Positions 44,019-53,008 of a stretch of 64,000 nucleotides of DNA are shown here, in pieces. The stretch is taken from assembly GCA_036170535.1 (NCBI GenBank), contig JAVHPJ010000175.1, forward strand, positions 1 to 64,000. The letters run 5' to 3'. Both the position numbers and the translations under genes were made by a program. Position 1 is the stretch's first letter. The number at the start of each line of letters is the position of its first letter. The stretch is from SSF53 sp036170535 (GTDB taxonomy: Bacteria > Spirochaetota > Leptospiria > Leptospirales > Leptonemataceae). A model generated the notes under the pieces. The model saw only the letters and a program-made list of their open reading frames with translations. It was not told the DNA's origin and did not search any database.

Positions 44019-44186
44019 TCAGCGATTGTTTAAACGTAGCACGAGAGTAACTTTGCCATCCTCGTCGGTGGCCAGTTCAAAACCTTCTTTAAGAAGACTC
44101 TTCTTGAGGCGGTAGAAAGCGAGATTTACGACTTTGCCGTCCGTCTCTTCGCGCGCCGCCGTAGAGGGCGTATCTGCTGCGTTCAC
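44019..44186 (-). CDS. Possible small protein, GTG start
   Basis: The minus strand holds an open frame of 55 residues from a GTG at 44186, ending LRLNNR at 44019. It reads well as coding (KVVNLAFYRLKKSLLKEGFE and DEDGKVTLVLRLNN) and fills the 340-bp space between the GTPase and GGDEF genes. The frame stays open upstream to at least the GTPase stop with no ATG, and an AGAGG lies directly against the GTG, too close for a normal ribosome site. The start is therefore uncertain and it may begin further upstream. Function unknown. Confidence 0.5.
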   Translation of the reverse strand: MNAADTPSTAAREETDGKVVNLAFYRLKKSLLKEGFELATDEDGKVTLVLRLNNR

Positions 44187-44283
44187 CCTCTCAGTATCGG
44201 GATCGACCGATGCGAGAATTGAAGCGCAGTTGATGAAAAGCGCCTCCGGCGGGACGGTCCGGCCGACGCCCCGCGACCACGCC

Positions 44284-45561
44284 TCAGTCGGCGTCCGCGC
44301 GATCTGGATTTTTCCAGCCGTTGTCTTTCTGAAAGCTTTCGGGTCGGCGGACTTCTCCGGCGAAAAAATACGCCTCGGCCGCCTTTCCGAGCCCGTAGGT
44401 GCTGGATCCGGCCATTGCGCCGGCGGCGGCCCAGCCGCCGAAGGGCAGGATTTTCAAGAGCTGCTGGGTTGCGTAGCGCACGCCGCCTGCGGCCAGCAGA
44501 TTGACGCCGATTGCCGAGAGATATTCCTGCGCTGTTTCGCGACTGACCGGCCGGCAGGACAGGCCGCCGATTACGGAGATCATGAGCACCTGGAGCGGGG
44601 CGAGAATCAAAAAGTCCGAGAGGGGGATCGGCGAGGCGCCAATTCCGGAAGCTATTACAGAGAAGCGTTTGATCAGGCTGGAACTTATGCGGCGCAGTTG
44701 TTCGCGCCGCCGGAGTGCCTGGTAAAAATCGAGCAGAGCCGCCTGGGGCAAGCGTTGGCCAATATAGTCGGCCAACGCGTCGACGTTCCAGAGTTCGCCG
44801 GGCAAAGAACAGACCGGCAGCACCGCCGGGCGACTCCGATCCGCCGCAACCAGACCGCGAAAGGGCACGTTCTGATCGAGCGGAGTGAAGCTGCCGCGCA
44901 AAACGTCGCCGCTCATGTACTGCAATGCTTCATGGATCAGCGCCGCTTTCCGTGCGTTCGATTCCGGCGGCCAGTCGCGCGGATTGCCGAGAGTGTCGGC
45001 CTTGTTGATTACGACGACGACCGGCGTTTCGAGGCCCGACTCGCTTTGCAGCTCTGCGTGCAATCTCTGAAAGAGCTCCAGATCCGGCGCAAGGTTTCGA
45101 ATCTCCGGAGCGCTGATTACGTGCAGAATCACGTCTGGCTTGTATTTGAGCAAATCGGCGCGCAAAGCCCGCGTTGCATCGGCGTCGACCGCTCCATCCG
45201 GTCGCGTGCTTTCGAATATGCCGCGCGAGTCAATGACCTGCCACGCGGAAAACTGCTCCTCAAAAGTGATCAGGTAAGGCGTCGAATCGGCCGTCGTCGG
45301 TTTGATGTCGCCGACCTCTGCGATGTCTTTCCCCGCCAGGGCGTTTATGAGCGAGGACTTGCCGTGACCGGAGCGTCCCGCCAGAAATAACACGGGCGGT
45401 CGACTCTCCGTGATGAGTTTGCGGATCTCGTCAAGCGCCGGTCCCATAACCGAACGTTGTAGAAAATTGCGCGCCTCGGTCGGCAATGCCCCGGCGAGAC
45501 TTTGAAAGAGTTCATCAATTGAGTTTATGAGTTCGCGTGTGCGGTTCTTGTCGATGGCCAT
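44284..45561 (-). CDS. Era-like/dynamin-like GTPase with C-terminal membrane region (DUF697-like)
   Basis: The 425-residue protein has a GTPase domain: P-loop GRSGHGKSS (62-70), switch Thr in IKPTTADSTPYL, G3 as DSRG and G4 NKADTLG. The C-terminal part (about 300-400) is hydrophobic and resembles the DUF697 region of membrane-associated GTPases (PLSDFLILAPLQVLMISVIGG is there in two parts). The role is unknown; membrane or ribosome quality functions are known for relatives. It follows the TPR lipoprotein on the same strand, 67 bp away. Confidence 0.88.
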   Translation of the reverse strand: MAIDKNRTRELINSIDELFQSLAGALPTEARNFLQRSVMGPALDEIRKLITESRPPVLFLAGRSGHGKSSLINALAGKDIAEVGDIKPTTADSTPYLITFEEQFSAWQVIDSRGIFESTRPDGAVDADATRALRADLLKYKPDVILHVISAPEIRNLAPDLELFQRLHAELQSESGLETPVVVVINKADTLGNPRDWPPESNARKAALIHEALQYMSGDVLRGSFTPLDQNVPFRGLVAADRSRPAVLPVCSLPGELWNVDALADYIGQRLPQAALLDFYQALRRREQLRRISSSLIKRFSVIASGIGASPIPLSDFLILAPLQVLMISVIGGLSCRPVSRETAQEYLSAIGVNLLAAGGVRYATQQLLKILPFGGWAAAGAMAGSSTYGLGKAAEAYFFAGEVRRPESFQKDNGWKNPDRADAD

Positions 45562-45628
45562 TCATTCGCCTGCTTGTGTTGAATCGGAAATTGAGAAACG
45601 GAGTCTTTCGCTTTCCGTTCGGGGCGCT

Positions 45629-46558
45629 TCATTGCGCGGCCGTCAGGCTTTCGGCGAGGGCGCGCACCGCCGGGTTTTCGCGTACGCGCGCAAAATTTGG
45701 ATCATGTAGCGTCAAGATTCCGGCCGCTCGTCGCATAGCCAGTATGCGCGCCTTCTCGCCGGCGCCGGCATTGGCCTGGCGGGCCTCAAGGGTCGCGATG
45801 AAATCTTTCAAACGCGCCGCGTAAGCGCTCGCGTCGCCGCGGCCGGCGGCGTTCAGGGCTTGCTCCCACGCGAGCGTCGTCGCATTCCGGGCCGGCGCGG
45901 CGCCGTTGCGCAAGAAGAACTCCATGTCCCAGAGCGAGGCGAATTCATGGTTCCGCGCCCGGTACGCGAGCGCCGCCGCCCCGGCATTTTCCGGATTTTT
46001 TCGCAGGCGGGCGAGCAGGGTCGCATAGGCGGGATTTTGTCCGAGGCAGTCCCGGAAAAATGGCTGCTCAAGGACGTCCCGATAGACTGGTCCGTCGGAA
46101 CTATGCGTTGGCGTATCGCTCAGGGCGGCGAGAGCCTCCAACGCGCGGGGCGCGTCGGAACTATTACAGGCCGCGATGGCCTGCGCCAGGCGTTGCTGGT
46201 AGCCCGAGGGCAGACGGTTCGGATCGATCGACATACGCTGCACGGCAGCCGCGTAGATGGGATTGGGGCTCAGGCTCGCGGCTTCGCGGTAAGCCTCAAG
46301 GGCTTCGGCGCGGCGGGCTTCCAGTTCCAGAACGGCCCCGAGATTATAGCAACTCAGATCGCGACTGGCGCCGCTGCGGTCACAGGCTCGCCGCAGCAGC
46401 TGGATGGCCGCCTCCGGGTCCCGGGGGGCGCGAAAATACAGCGAAACGGCCTCGTCGTAGATATCGTAGTGGGGCCGTCGATCAAGCGCTCCCTGACAGG
46501 CGTAAAGCAGCAGCCCCGGACCAAAAAAAATGGACAGGAAAGCGGCTGCCCGCTGCAT
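45629..46558 (-). CDS. TPR-type lipoprotein
   Basis: From the ATG 46558 the 309-residue protein has a lipoprotein signal (FLSIFFGPGLLLYAC, lipobox LLLYAC) and a helical region with Sel1/TPR-like repeats (LSCYNLGAVLELEARRAEAL and similar). Two exact copies of the dispersed motif lie inside it and encode HSSDG and NSSDA. An upstream Met exists, but it would put the start within the divergent protease gene leader, so I use 46558. Function unknown; probably a periplasmic or outer-membrane scaffold. Confidence 0.75.
   Translation of the reverse strand: MQRAAAFLSIFFGPGLLLYACQGALDRRPHYDIYDEAVSLYFRAPRDPEAAIQLLRRACDRSGASRDLSCYNLGAVLELEARRAEALEAYREAASLSPNPIYAAAVQRMSIDPNRLPSGYQQRLAQAIAACNSSDAPRALEALAALSDTPTHSSDGPVYRDVLEQPFFRDCLGQNPAYATLLARLRKNPENAGAAALAYRARNHEFASLWDMEFFLRNGAAPARNATTLAWEQALNAAGRGDASAYAARLKDFIATLEARQANAGAGEKARILAMRRAAGILTLHDPNFARVRENPAVRALAESLTAAQ
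46094..46105 (+). repeat. Dispersed motif GTCGGAACTATG inside the TPR lipoprotein gene
   Basis: Exact core copy (plus orientation); read on the coding strand it gives the peptide HSSDG. Confidence 0.9.
46154..46166 (+). repeat. Dispersed motif GTCGGAACTATTA inside the TPR lipoprotein gene
   Basis: Second exact core copy in the same gene, 60 bp from the first; on the coding strand it gives CNSSDA. Confidence 0.9.
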
Positions 46559-46613
46559 TCTACTGGCCGCTGCGACCCTCGGGCGCTCAGGCGAACTCTT
46601 TCCGAAAAACTCC

Positions 46614-48464
46614 ATGAAATCCTTCCGAATCCTGTCCCCGTTAGTCGCAGCGCTGATTCTCGGAGGTCTGGCCTTCTGCAAGAGCCCGGAAGAGCCTGCG
46701 GTTCCGCAGAATTTTGATCAAGAGTCCTTTTTCAAGGTAATTTCCTACGCTGCTGAGAATTACATCGATCCGGGGCATATCGATCCGCAGCGCTCTTTTG
46801 TGGCCGCCGCGGACGCCGGTTTACGGACCTTGCCCTACAGTCTTTCGATGTTCCCGCGCGAGTTTTATGATCGCCGCATCGAGCTTTTGGGCGCCGAGCG
46901 CACAATTCCCGGACGGGCGATCGCCATCTCGCCAGACGACGGTTACGTGATTTTCATTCCGGACTACGAAAAATGGCGGGAAAAGGAGAAACGCCTCGAG
47001 GAACGCGAAGAAGCGCGCATTAAGTCGCTGACCGAGGCTGAGCGGCGGGCTGAGTTTCTTAAGTTGCGTGAGCGCGATGAGCGCATACGGAAAGTGTCCG
47101 ACGAGTCCTGGGCGCGGCTTGCCTTTGGGCGGCCTGATTTTGAAAAGGTTATGGCTTGGGTCCGGGCCAATCTTCAAACTTATTCGACGCCGCCGCCGGG
47201 CGCGACAGCCGCCGATCTGGAGATCTACGGCGAGAACGGATTCGGCATGAACTTCGTATTTTTTGCCGCCGCCAACGGCTATCTCGAGGCGATGGACCCG
47301 CACAGTGCGGTGATTGACGAAGGTTCCTGGAATAAGATGCGCAACGAGGCGGAGGATTCCAGCTTCGAAGGAATTGGCGCGCTCCTGCGCGGCGGCGGGC
47401 GCGAAGACGTCATTGTCGAAACGCCGTTGCCGGGTTCTCCGGCGCTCCGCTCGGGGTTGCGCGCCGGAGATGTAATACTCAAGGTCGACGGCGATTCCAT
47501 CGCGAGCCTGCCGCTGAGCGACGTGGTGCGTAAAATTCGCGGACCGCGTGAGACTCAAGTGACGCTCGAAATCCAGCGGGCCACGGAAATGCGCACGCTT
47601 TCCATAGATATTAAGCGCGATGTCATCAAACAGACCGCTGTGAGTTCTCAACTGATCACGGCTGCGGAATATGATGCAGCGCTTGTCGGGCGGCGCAACA
47701 TTGGCTATATCAAGATAGCCTCATTTCTGTATGCGCAGAAAAATACTTCGCGCTTAATTACCCAGGAGTATCGGACACTGATGGAGCGGTCCGGGGGAAA
47801 ACTCGACGGACTGATACTCGACCTGCGCGGCAACCCGGGCGGCTATCTGGAAGAGGCTGTGGACGTGGCGGGGCTGTTCCTGCCCAAAGGCACAGTGGTC
47901 GTCCGGGTGCGCGGGAAGGGCGCGGACGTAACCAGCCACACGACCAGTTCTGATCCTATTGTTCCGGCTGCGACGCCGATTGTGGTATTGATTAATGCAG
48001 GATCCGCTTCTGCGAGCGAGATCGTCGCGTCTGCTTTGATGGATCACAACCGGGCCCTCATGCTCGGCGAACGCAGTTTTGGCAAAGCGACCGTTCAGGG
48101 AATTCACCCCTTGCGCGGCGAGGCGCTGGTCAAGTTGACGACTGCGCGCTACTATGCGCCGCGCGGCTATACCATTCAGGTGTACGGCGTCAGTCCGGAT
48201 ATTGAACTGTCTGACGAACTGGACAATAGCTTCCCCCCGCGGTGGCGTGAAGAAAACATGTGGAAGCATCTGCCCGAACTGGAGGCGCGCAATGCGGACC
48301 CGGCGCGAGCCGCGTGGGCCGTTCGCCTCAAGGAGCTGGTCGGCGAGAACTCCGCCGCGGAGGCGTTTATTCAGCGTCATAAATCCGACGCCCTCAAACC
48401 CGATTTCATGTTGATTCGCGCCGCCCCGTTTCTGACGGCGCTGGAAAGGATTCCTGCGCCCTGA
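46614..48464 (+). CDS. C-terminal processing (S41) protease, lipoprotein
   Basis: The 616-residue protein starts at ATG 46614 with a lipoprotein signal (LILGGLAFC). A charged helical region (about 115-170) is followed by a PDZ domain (about 255-335; GSPALRSGLRAGDVILKVDGD) and the S41 catalytic core: LDLRGNPGGYLEEAVDVAG, the nucleophile Ser in INAGSASASEIVASAL and the base Lys in GERSFGKATVQG. Such Ctp proteases trim C-termini of envelope proteins. A motif copy lies four bases after the stop. Confidence 0.93.
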   Translation: MKSFRILSPLVAALILGGLAFCKSPEEPAVPQNFDQESFFKVISYAAENYIDPGHIDPQRSFVAAADAGLRTLPYSLSMFPREFYDRRIELLGAERTIPGRAIAISPDDGYVIFIPDYEKWREKEKRLEEREEARIKSLTEAERRAEFLKLRERDERIRKVSDESWARLAFGRPDFEKVMAWVRANLQTYSTPPPGATAADLEIYGENGFGMNFVFFAAANGYLEAMDPHSAVIDEGSWNKMRNEAEDSSFEGIGALLRGGGREDVIVETPLPGSPALRSGLRAGDVILKVDGDSIASLPLSDVVRKIRGPRETQVTLEIQRATEMRTLSIDIKRDVIKQTAVSSQLITAAEYDAALVGRRNIGYIKIASFLYAQKNTSRLITQEYRTLMERSGGKLDGLILDLRGNPGGYLEEAVDVAGLFLPKGTVVVRVRGKGADVTSHTTSSDPIVPAATPIVVLINAGSASASEIVASALMDHNRALMLGERSFGKATVQGIHPLRGEALVKLTTARYYAPRGYTIQVYGVSPDIELSDELDNSFPPRWREENMWKHLPELEARNADPARAAWAVRLKELVGENSAAEAFIQRHKSDALKPDFMLIRAAPFLTALERIPAP

Positions 48465-48467
48465 GCG

Positions 48468-48479
48468 CATAGTTCCGAC
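48468..48479 (-). repeat. Dispersed motif CATAGTTCCGAC in the ctp-nadB gap
   Basis: Exact copy directly after the protease stop and just ahead of the AAGGAAGG ribosome site of nadB; it could affect nadB translation if it folds with the leader. Confidence 0.9.
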
Positions 48480-48495
48480 GTAAAGGAAGGCCAGA

Positions 48496-50151
48496 GTGGG
48501 GCGTCAGGAAGATGTTGATTTTCTCGTCCTGGGTTCAGGCGTTTCAGGATTATACCTCGCCTACCATCTGGCCGCTCTGGGGCGCGTTCTTATCCTGACG
48601 AAGGCCAAGGTCGAAGACGCGAACACGTCCTGGGCTCAGGGCGGCATTGCGTCTGTCCTGCATAGTTCCGACAGCTTCGAAAAACATATCGCCGATACGC
48701 TTGAAGCGGGCGCCGGGCTCTGCGACGAAGAAGCCGTCCGCGTCCTCGTTACGGAGGGACCGCGCCATATTCGAAAACTGATGGAGTTAGGCGCGCGCTT
48801 TGAGCAGGATGCGGCCGGGGCGCTTCATCTTGGTCGCGAAGGCGGTCACAGCGAGAATCGAATTGTACATGCGGCGGATTTGACCGGGCGCGAGGTCGAA
48901 CGGGCGCTGCTGGCAGCCTGCCGCGGCCGCAATATCGAAATTCGGGAATTTGTTTCGGCGGTCGAGTTGATAACTCGGTATCATCTCAAAGATTCTCCGG
49001 TCATAGGGAGAAATGTCGGAACTTCGACGGGAGATGCCGTTGCGACGCCGCCTGGCGAGCCGCGTTGCTTCGGCGCCTACGTTTATGATCGCCAGACCTG
49101 GGATATAACAGTGGTACGCGCCCGAGCCACAATTCTGGCCACAGGCGGCGCAGGTCAGGTCTATCTACACAATACCAATCCGGATGTCGCCACGGGCGAT
49201 GGCGTCGCCCTGGGCTTTCGGGCGGGCGCGGAAGTCGCCAATCTGGAATTCTATCAGTTCCATCCGACGGCTTTGTACAATCCGGGCGCCGAGCGGCCGT
49301 TTCTGATCTCGGAGGCGCTGCGTGGTTTTGGCGCGCGGCTTCTGGGCGCGGATACTGAACCGTTCATGCAAAAATATGATCCCCGCGAAGAGCTCGCTCC
49401 GCGTGATATTGTCGCCCGGGCCATCGATGCGGAGTTGAAACGGACGGGTGCGCGGCATGTTTGGCTCGATATCCGTCATCGGACTCGTGAAGAACTGCTC
49501 GAACACTTCCCGAATATCTTTGCCCACTGCCTGGACATCAGCGTCGATATCTCGCGCGATCTAATACCGGTGGTGCCGGCCGCCCACTACATGTGCGGCG
49601 GCGTGCGGACGGATCTCTGGGGGCGCACCTGCATTGCGGGCCTGTACGCAGTGGGTGAAGCGGCCTGCACCGGAGTGCACGGCGGCAATCGCCTTGCTTC
49701 AAACAGCCTGCTGGAGGGACTGGTGTTTGGCGCGAGGATCGCCGAATCGCTGACGGGAGCGCCCGAGCCGGCCCAAATGCCGGATATCAAAGAATGGCAG
49801 AAGGAGGGCCTCGCTAATGCGGAAGAGTGGATCCTCGTGCAGCATGATTTCGACGAGATCAAAAAAACGATGTGGGATTATGTCGGCATCGTCCGGTCGG
49901 AACTGCGTCTGAATCGCGCAATGCGGCGGATTCAACTTCTGAATCGAGAAATTGACGACTTCTATCGCCGCACGGTGATCCAGAATAAGATTCTGGAACT
50001 CCGCAATCTGGGTTTGGTCGCCCGACTGATCGTGGAGTCTGCTCTCGCGCGCGCCGAGAGCCGCGGATTGCATTTTATGACCGATTTCCCCGAGAATCGG
50101 TCGCCCTCCCGCCAGGATACCGTGTTGCGGCGTGTGGGGCCCGAGATCTGA
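48496..50151 (+). CDS. nadB: L-aspartate oxidase
   Basis: The 551-residue flavoenzyme makes iminoaspartate for NAD synthesis. It begins with a GTG at 48496, with AAGGAAGG just upstream. It shows the FAD-binding FLVLGSGVSGLYLAY, NTSWAQGGIASVL, EGGHSENRIVHAAD, the substrate-site residues around QFHPTALYNPG and MCGGVRTDLWGRTCIAGLYAVGEAACTGVHG (as MCGGVRTDLWG and GLYAVGEAACTGVHG). The motif copy at 48661 gives HSSDS at a place that needs no extra residues compared with other NadB sequences I recall. nadA and nadC are not in the window. Confidence 0.95.
   Translation: MGRQEDVDFLVLGSGVSGLYLAYHLAALGRVLILTKAKVEDANTSWAQGGIASVLHSSDSFEKHIADTLEAGAGLCDEEAVRVLVTEGPRHIRKLMELGARFEQDAAGALHLGREGGHSENRIVHAADLTGREVERALLAACRGRNIEIREFVSAVELITRYHLKDSPVIGRNVGTSTGDAVATPPGEPRCFGAYVYDRQTWDITVVRARATILATGGAGQVYLHNTNPDVATGDGVALGFRAGAEVANLEFYQFHPTALYNPGAERPFLISEALRGFGARLLGADTEPFMQKYDPREELAPRDIVARAIDAELKRTGARHVWLDIRHRTREELLEHFPNIFAHCLDISVDISRDLIPVVPAAHYMCGGVRTDLWGRTCIAGLYAVGEAACTGVHGGNRLASNSLLEGLVFGARIAESLTGAPEPAQMPDIKEWQKEGLANAEEWILVQHDFDEIKKTMWDYVGIVRSELRLNRAMRRIQLLNREIDDFYRRTVIQNKILELRNLGLVARLIVESALARAESRGLHFMTDFPENRSPSRQDTVLRRVGPEI
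48661..48672 (-). repeat. Dispersed motif CATAGTTCCGAC inside nadB
   Basis: Exact core copy encoding HSSDS in nadB (after ASVL). Confidence 0.9.
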
Positions 50152-50153
50152 CG

Positions 50154-50196
50154 CATAGTTCCGACTGATCGCTCCGGCAGACGTCGGAACTATGAC
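50154..50196. repeat. Inverted pair of dispersed motifs after nadB (possible hairpin)
   Basis: CATAGTTCCGAC (50154-50165) and GTCGGAACTATG (50183-50194) are perfect complements separated by 17 bases, so a 12-bp-stem hairpin can form three bases after the nadB stop. It may act as a terminator or processing site. Confidence 0.85.
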
Positions 50197-50264
50197 GGCC
50201 GGTATCATGGCAAGCCCGGCCCTTTTGCCTTGACCGGGCGCCTCGATCTCCCATTCCTGACCCC

Positions 50265-50417
50265 ATGAACGAGAAGACGGCCAAGTTACTCAATCGTTAC
50301 TCCCTGGCCAAAGGCGCGAACCCGAAGGAGCTTAAGCGCGAGTGGCTCTCACTGAACGCCCGCGAGCGCTTTCAAAAGCGCCAGACGCTGCTCCAGGCCC
50401 TGAAAGGCGGGAAATAA
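50265..50417 (+). CDS. Small basic protein, 50 residues
   Basis: An open frame from ATG 50265 to TAA at 50415-50417 encodes MNEKTAKLLNRYSLAKGAN, PKELKREWLSLNARERFQKR and QTLLQALKGGK. It is strongly basic, with no start alternative and no strong ribosome site that I can see. It fills the gap between nadB and the biotinyl protein gene. I recall nothing that identifies it; coding potential rests on codon character and composition. It is too short to be sure. Confidence 0.55.
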   Translation: MNEKTAKLLNRYSLAKGANPKELKREWLSLNARERFQKRQTLLQALKGGK

Positions 50418-50450
50418 TTCAACAGGCGGGCTGTGGGGCGCCAATACCGG

Positions 50451-50963
50451 TCAGCCCTGCGCCGCTTCGGGCTTCAGCTCCACCAGCGCATCTTCCGGGG
50501 CGATAACCGCTCCCGGCGAACATGCAACGGCAACCACTTCGCCGTCGAAACCGGCCCGCAAAACGTTTTCCATTTTCATCGCTTCTACCGTGACCAGGCT
50601 GTCACCGCTGCGGACTCGATCTCCGATCTTTACGTGCACCGCGAGCACCTTACCGGGCATGGCCGACCGATGGATAGCAGCCTGAGCGCCGCCAGATACA
50701 TCTCCGGGTGCGATTTCCTCAAACTTGTAGGCCCGACCTCCGAGGTGCAAAAAGTAGGTGCGGCCCTGGATTGCGTATTTGCCGGTCGTGTAGCCTTCCG
50801 GGCTCCGAATTTGAAAGGTTACGCTGTCCAGAAATTGCAAGTTCAAGGGGCCCAGGCGCACCTCGCTCTCGCCTTCTCGACGCAAAGTGCAGCTACTCTG
50901 GTCGCTCCGGTGGCGGACCTCGGCGGTAAACTCCGCACCCTGGAAGAGGAAGTTCTTGAACAT
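50451..50963 (-). CDS. Biotinyl/lipoyl domain protein (biotin carboxyl carrier type)
   Basis: The 170-residue protein ends in a biotinyl domain with the lysine motif VEAMKMENVLRAGFDGEV (EAMKME) and a VLAVHVKIGDRVRSGDSL front half, the carrier of carboxyl groups in biotin-dependent carboxylases. The N-terminal about 85 residues are beta-rich and unlike classical AccB; they may dock to a partner carboxylase, which is not in the window. Confidence 0.9.
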   Translation of the reverse strand: MFKNFLFQGAEFTAEVRHRSDQSSCTLRREGESEVRLGPLNLQFLDSVTFQIRSPEGYTTGKYAIQGRTYFLHLGGRAYKFEEIAPGDVSGGAQAAIHRSAMPGKVLAVHVKIGDRVRSGDSLVTVEAMKMENVLRAGFDGEVVAVACSPGAVIAPEDALVELKPEAAQG

Positions 50964-51020
50964 CCGTTCAAGGAGCCGAGTTTGACCTGATTGTGTCTAT
51001 AATTTTCCCCGGAATTCGAC

Positions 51021-51824
51021 ATGTCTGAACTGCAGCGCCTGCGCGATGTAACCCGCCGATTACGCGAACCGGCCGGGTGCGAGTGGGATCGAGCCCAGAA
51101 CGCACAATCGATGCGGCCGTATTTGTTGGAAGAAATCTACGAACTTATCGAAGCCGTCGAAAGCGAAGATACGACCCATGTGCGCGAAGAATTGGGAGAC
51201 GTTTTATTTCTTGTTTTCTTTTACGCGCGCCTTGCGGAAGAAGAGTCTTTGTATGATATTGAGTCGGTAGCCAGTCATGTCGCAGATAAGTTGATCCGTC
51301 GGCACCCGCATGTTTTTGGCGATGTAAAAGTTTCCGGCGTCGATGAAATCCTCAGCAACTGGCAACAAATCAAGGCGGCCGAAAAATCCGGAGCGGATTT
51401 TTCCAGGAATCGACGCCCGCCATCCGCTGTGCCGGCCAACACGGGTTTGCACCTGCCCGCCTTAATGCGGGCATTTGAAATCCAGAAGAAAGCCTCCGCC
51501 GTTCGTTTTGACTTCGCGGATGCGACCGCAACGATCAGCAAACTGCAGGAAGAGTTGAATGAATTAAAAGCGGAGATAGAGTCGGCCCGGCCTGACTTGA
51601 ATCGTCTTGAATCGGAACTCGGCGATCTTTTATTTTCAGCAGTCAACACTGCGCGGCATTTGAAAGTGAATCCCGAATTGGCTCTCAATCGGGCCAGTAC
51701 TCGTTTTCTGTCCAGGTTTGAACAAATGGAATTGCTGGCGGAATCCGACGGCGGCACCCTCGGAGCTTTGTCCCTGGAACAACTGGATTCACTCTGGAAG
51801 TCGGTCAAGGCTGCAGAAGGCTAG
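51021..51824 (+). CDS. mazG: Nucleoside triphosphate pyrophosphohydrolase MazG
   Basis: The 267-residue protein has two MazG domains: the first with CEWDRAQNAQSMRPYLLEE, EEIYELIEAVESED and ELGDVLFLVFFYARLAEEE, the second with LQEELNELKAEIESA and ELGDLLFSAVNTARHLKVNPELAL. E-x-x-E and E-x-x-D metal sites are present in both. MazG removes noncanonical or excess nucleotides. Length is typical. murB follows after 37 bp. Confidence 0.94.
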   Translation: MSELQRLRDVTRRLREPAGCEWDRAQNAQSMRPYLLEEIYELIEAVESEDTTHVREELGDVLFLVFFYARLAEEESLYDIESVASHVADKLIRRHPHVFGDVKVSGVDEILSNWQQIKAAEKSGADFSRNRRPPSAVPANTGLHLPALMRAFEIQKKASAVRFDFADATATISKLQEELNELKAEIESARPDLNRLESELGDLLFSAVNTARHLKVNPELALNRASTRFLSRFEQMELLAESDGGTLGALSLEQLDSLWKSVKAAEG

Positions 51825-51861
51825 TTTCTCCATAAACTTTACATTAATCTGGCGCGTTTAA

Positions 51862-52959
51862 ATGACCCTGGTCGTCGATTCATCGTCTCTGCCAATTGAG
51901 CAGGATGTCCTCCTCGCCCCCTTTACAACGCTTGGGTCGGGCGGCCGGTCGCGATATTTCTGTCGAGTCGCGTCCGTGGAACATCTGTCTGAGGCGTTGG
52001 AGTTCAGTCGGCGACGTGAGTGCCGGGTCTTTATTCTTGGCGGCGGAAGCAACGTCGTAGTCAGTGATGAAGGATTTCCGGGACTTACCATCAAACTGGA
52101 AATCCTTGGACGTAACAGTTCCGACGCGAGTCCGAACGAAGTCATCGTCGCCGCCGCGGCGGGGGAGTCCTGGGATGGCCTGGTGGAATGGTCTGTGCAG
52201 CGCGGCCTGGCGGGGCTGGAGTGCCTGTCCGGCATACCAGGGTGCGTCGGCGCCACTCCGATTCAAAATGTCGGAGCCTATGGAGCCGAGGTTTCGCAGA
52301 CGATAGCTGCTGTTCATTGTCTGGACCGAATGACGGGGCGAATTGAGTCTTTTTTGAACCAGGATTGTAAATTCGGCTATCGAAGCAGCCGCTTCAAGTC
52401 AGGCGACCGAGGCCGATATGTGGTCACTGGAGTCGACTTCCGTCTGCGTACGTCCGCCAATCCTGACATTGTTTATCCTGAATTGAAGGCTGCGCTCTTG
52501 CGGGATCACCCCGGCTTGATGGAAATCGGCGATCCGATCAAAAGGCTTAATGCAGTCCGGTCGACAGTCCTCTTGCTGCGTCGATCGAAGTCTATGGTTG
52601 TCGACCCTTCCGACCGAAATTCCCGATCTGTTGGATCTTTCTTTGTGAATCCAATCCTGTCTCTGTCAGAGTTCCGACAATTCCGGCGCAAATGCCGGGA
52701 AACTTCGCCTGAACTTGATCCGCCGCATTTCCAAGTCGGCGGTGCAATAAAGCTTTCTGCAGCCTGGCTGATTGAGCATGCGGGGTTTGCGCGCGGATTC
52801 ACGGCCGGCGGCGTCGGAATATCAAGTAACCACGCTCTTGCCCTTGTAAACCTGGGCGGTAGTTCGTCGGAACTGTTACGATTGGCCGAGTCAATTCGGG
52901 ACGCAGTTATGCTGCACTTTGGCATAAAATTGGAACAGGAACCGGAAAATATCGTTTGA
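51862..52959 (+). CDS. murB: UDP-N-acetylenolpyruvoylglucosamine reductase
   Basis: The 365-residue enzyme makes UDP-MurNAc for peptidoglycan. It has the FAD site FILGGGSNVVVSDEGFPGL, GLAGLECLSGIPGCVGATPIQNVGAYG (as LECLSGIPGCVG and GAYGAEV), the catalytic Ser of SVGSFFVNPIL and the C-terminal KLSAAWLIEHAGF and SSNHALALVN. Variant motif copies (AACAGTTCCGAC at 52114 and GTCGGAACTGTT at 52866) lie in frame and give RNSSDA and SSELLR. The reading is intact. Confidence 0.95.
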   Translation: MTLVVDSSSLPIEQDVLLAPFTTLGSGGRSRYFCRVASVEHLSEALEFSRRRECRVFILGGGSNVVVSDEGFPGLTIKLEILGRNSSDASPNEVIVAAAAGESWDGLVEWSVQRGLAGLECLSGIPGCVGATPIQNVGAYGAEVSQTIAAVHCLDRMTGRIESFLNQDCKFGYRSSRFKSGDRGRYVVTGVDFRLRTSANPDIVYPELKAALLRDHPGLMEIGDPIKRLNAVRSTVLLLRRSKSMVVDPSDRNSRSVGSFFVNPILSLSEFRQFRRKCRETSPELDPPHFQVGGAIKLSAAWLIEHAGFARGFTAGGVGISSNHALALVNLGGSSSELLRLAESIRDAVMLHFGIKLEQEPENIV

Positions 52960-53008
52960 AGGCGGAACGAAAGCAATTGCCGGGACCCCCTGATACGAGG
53001 GCGCAACC

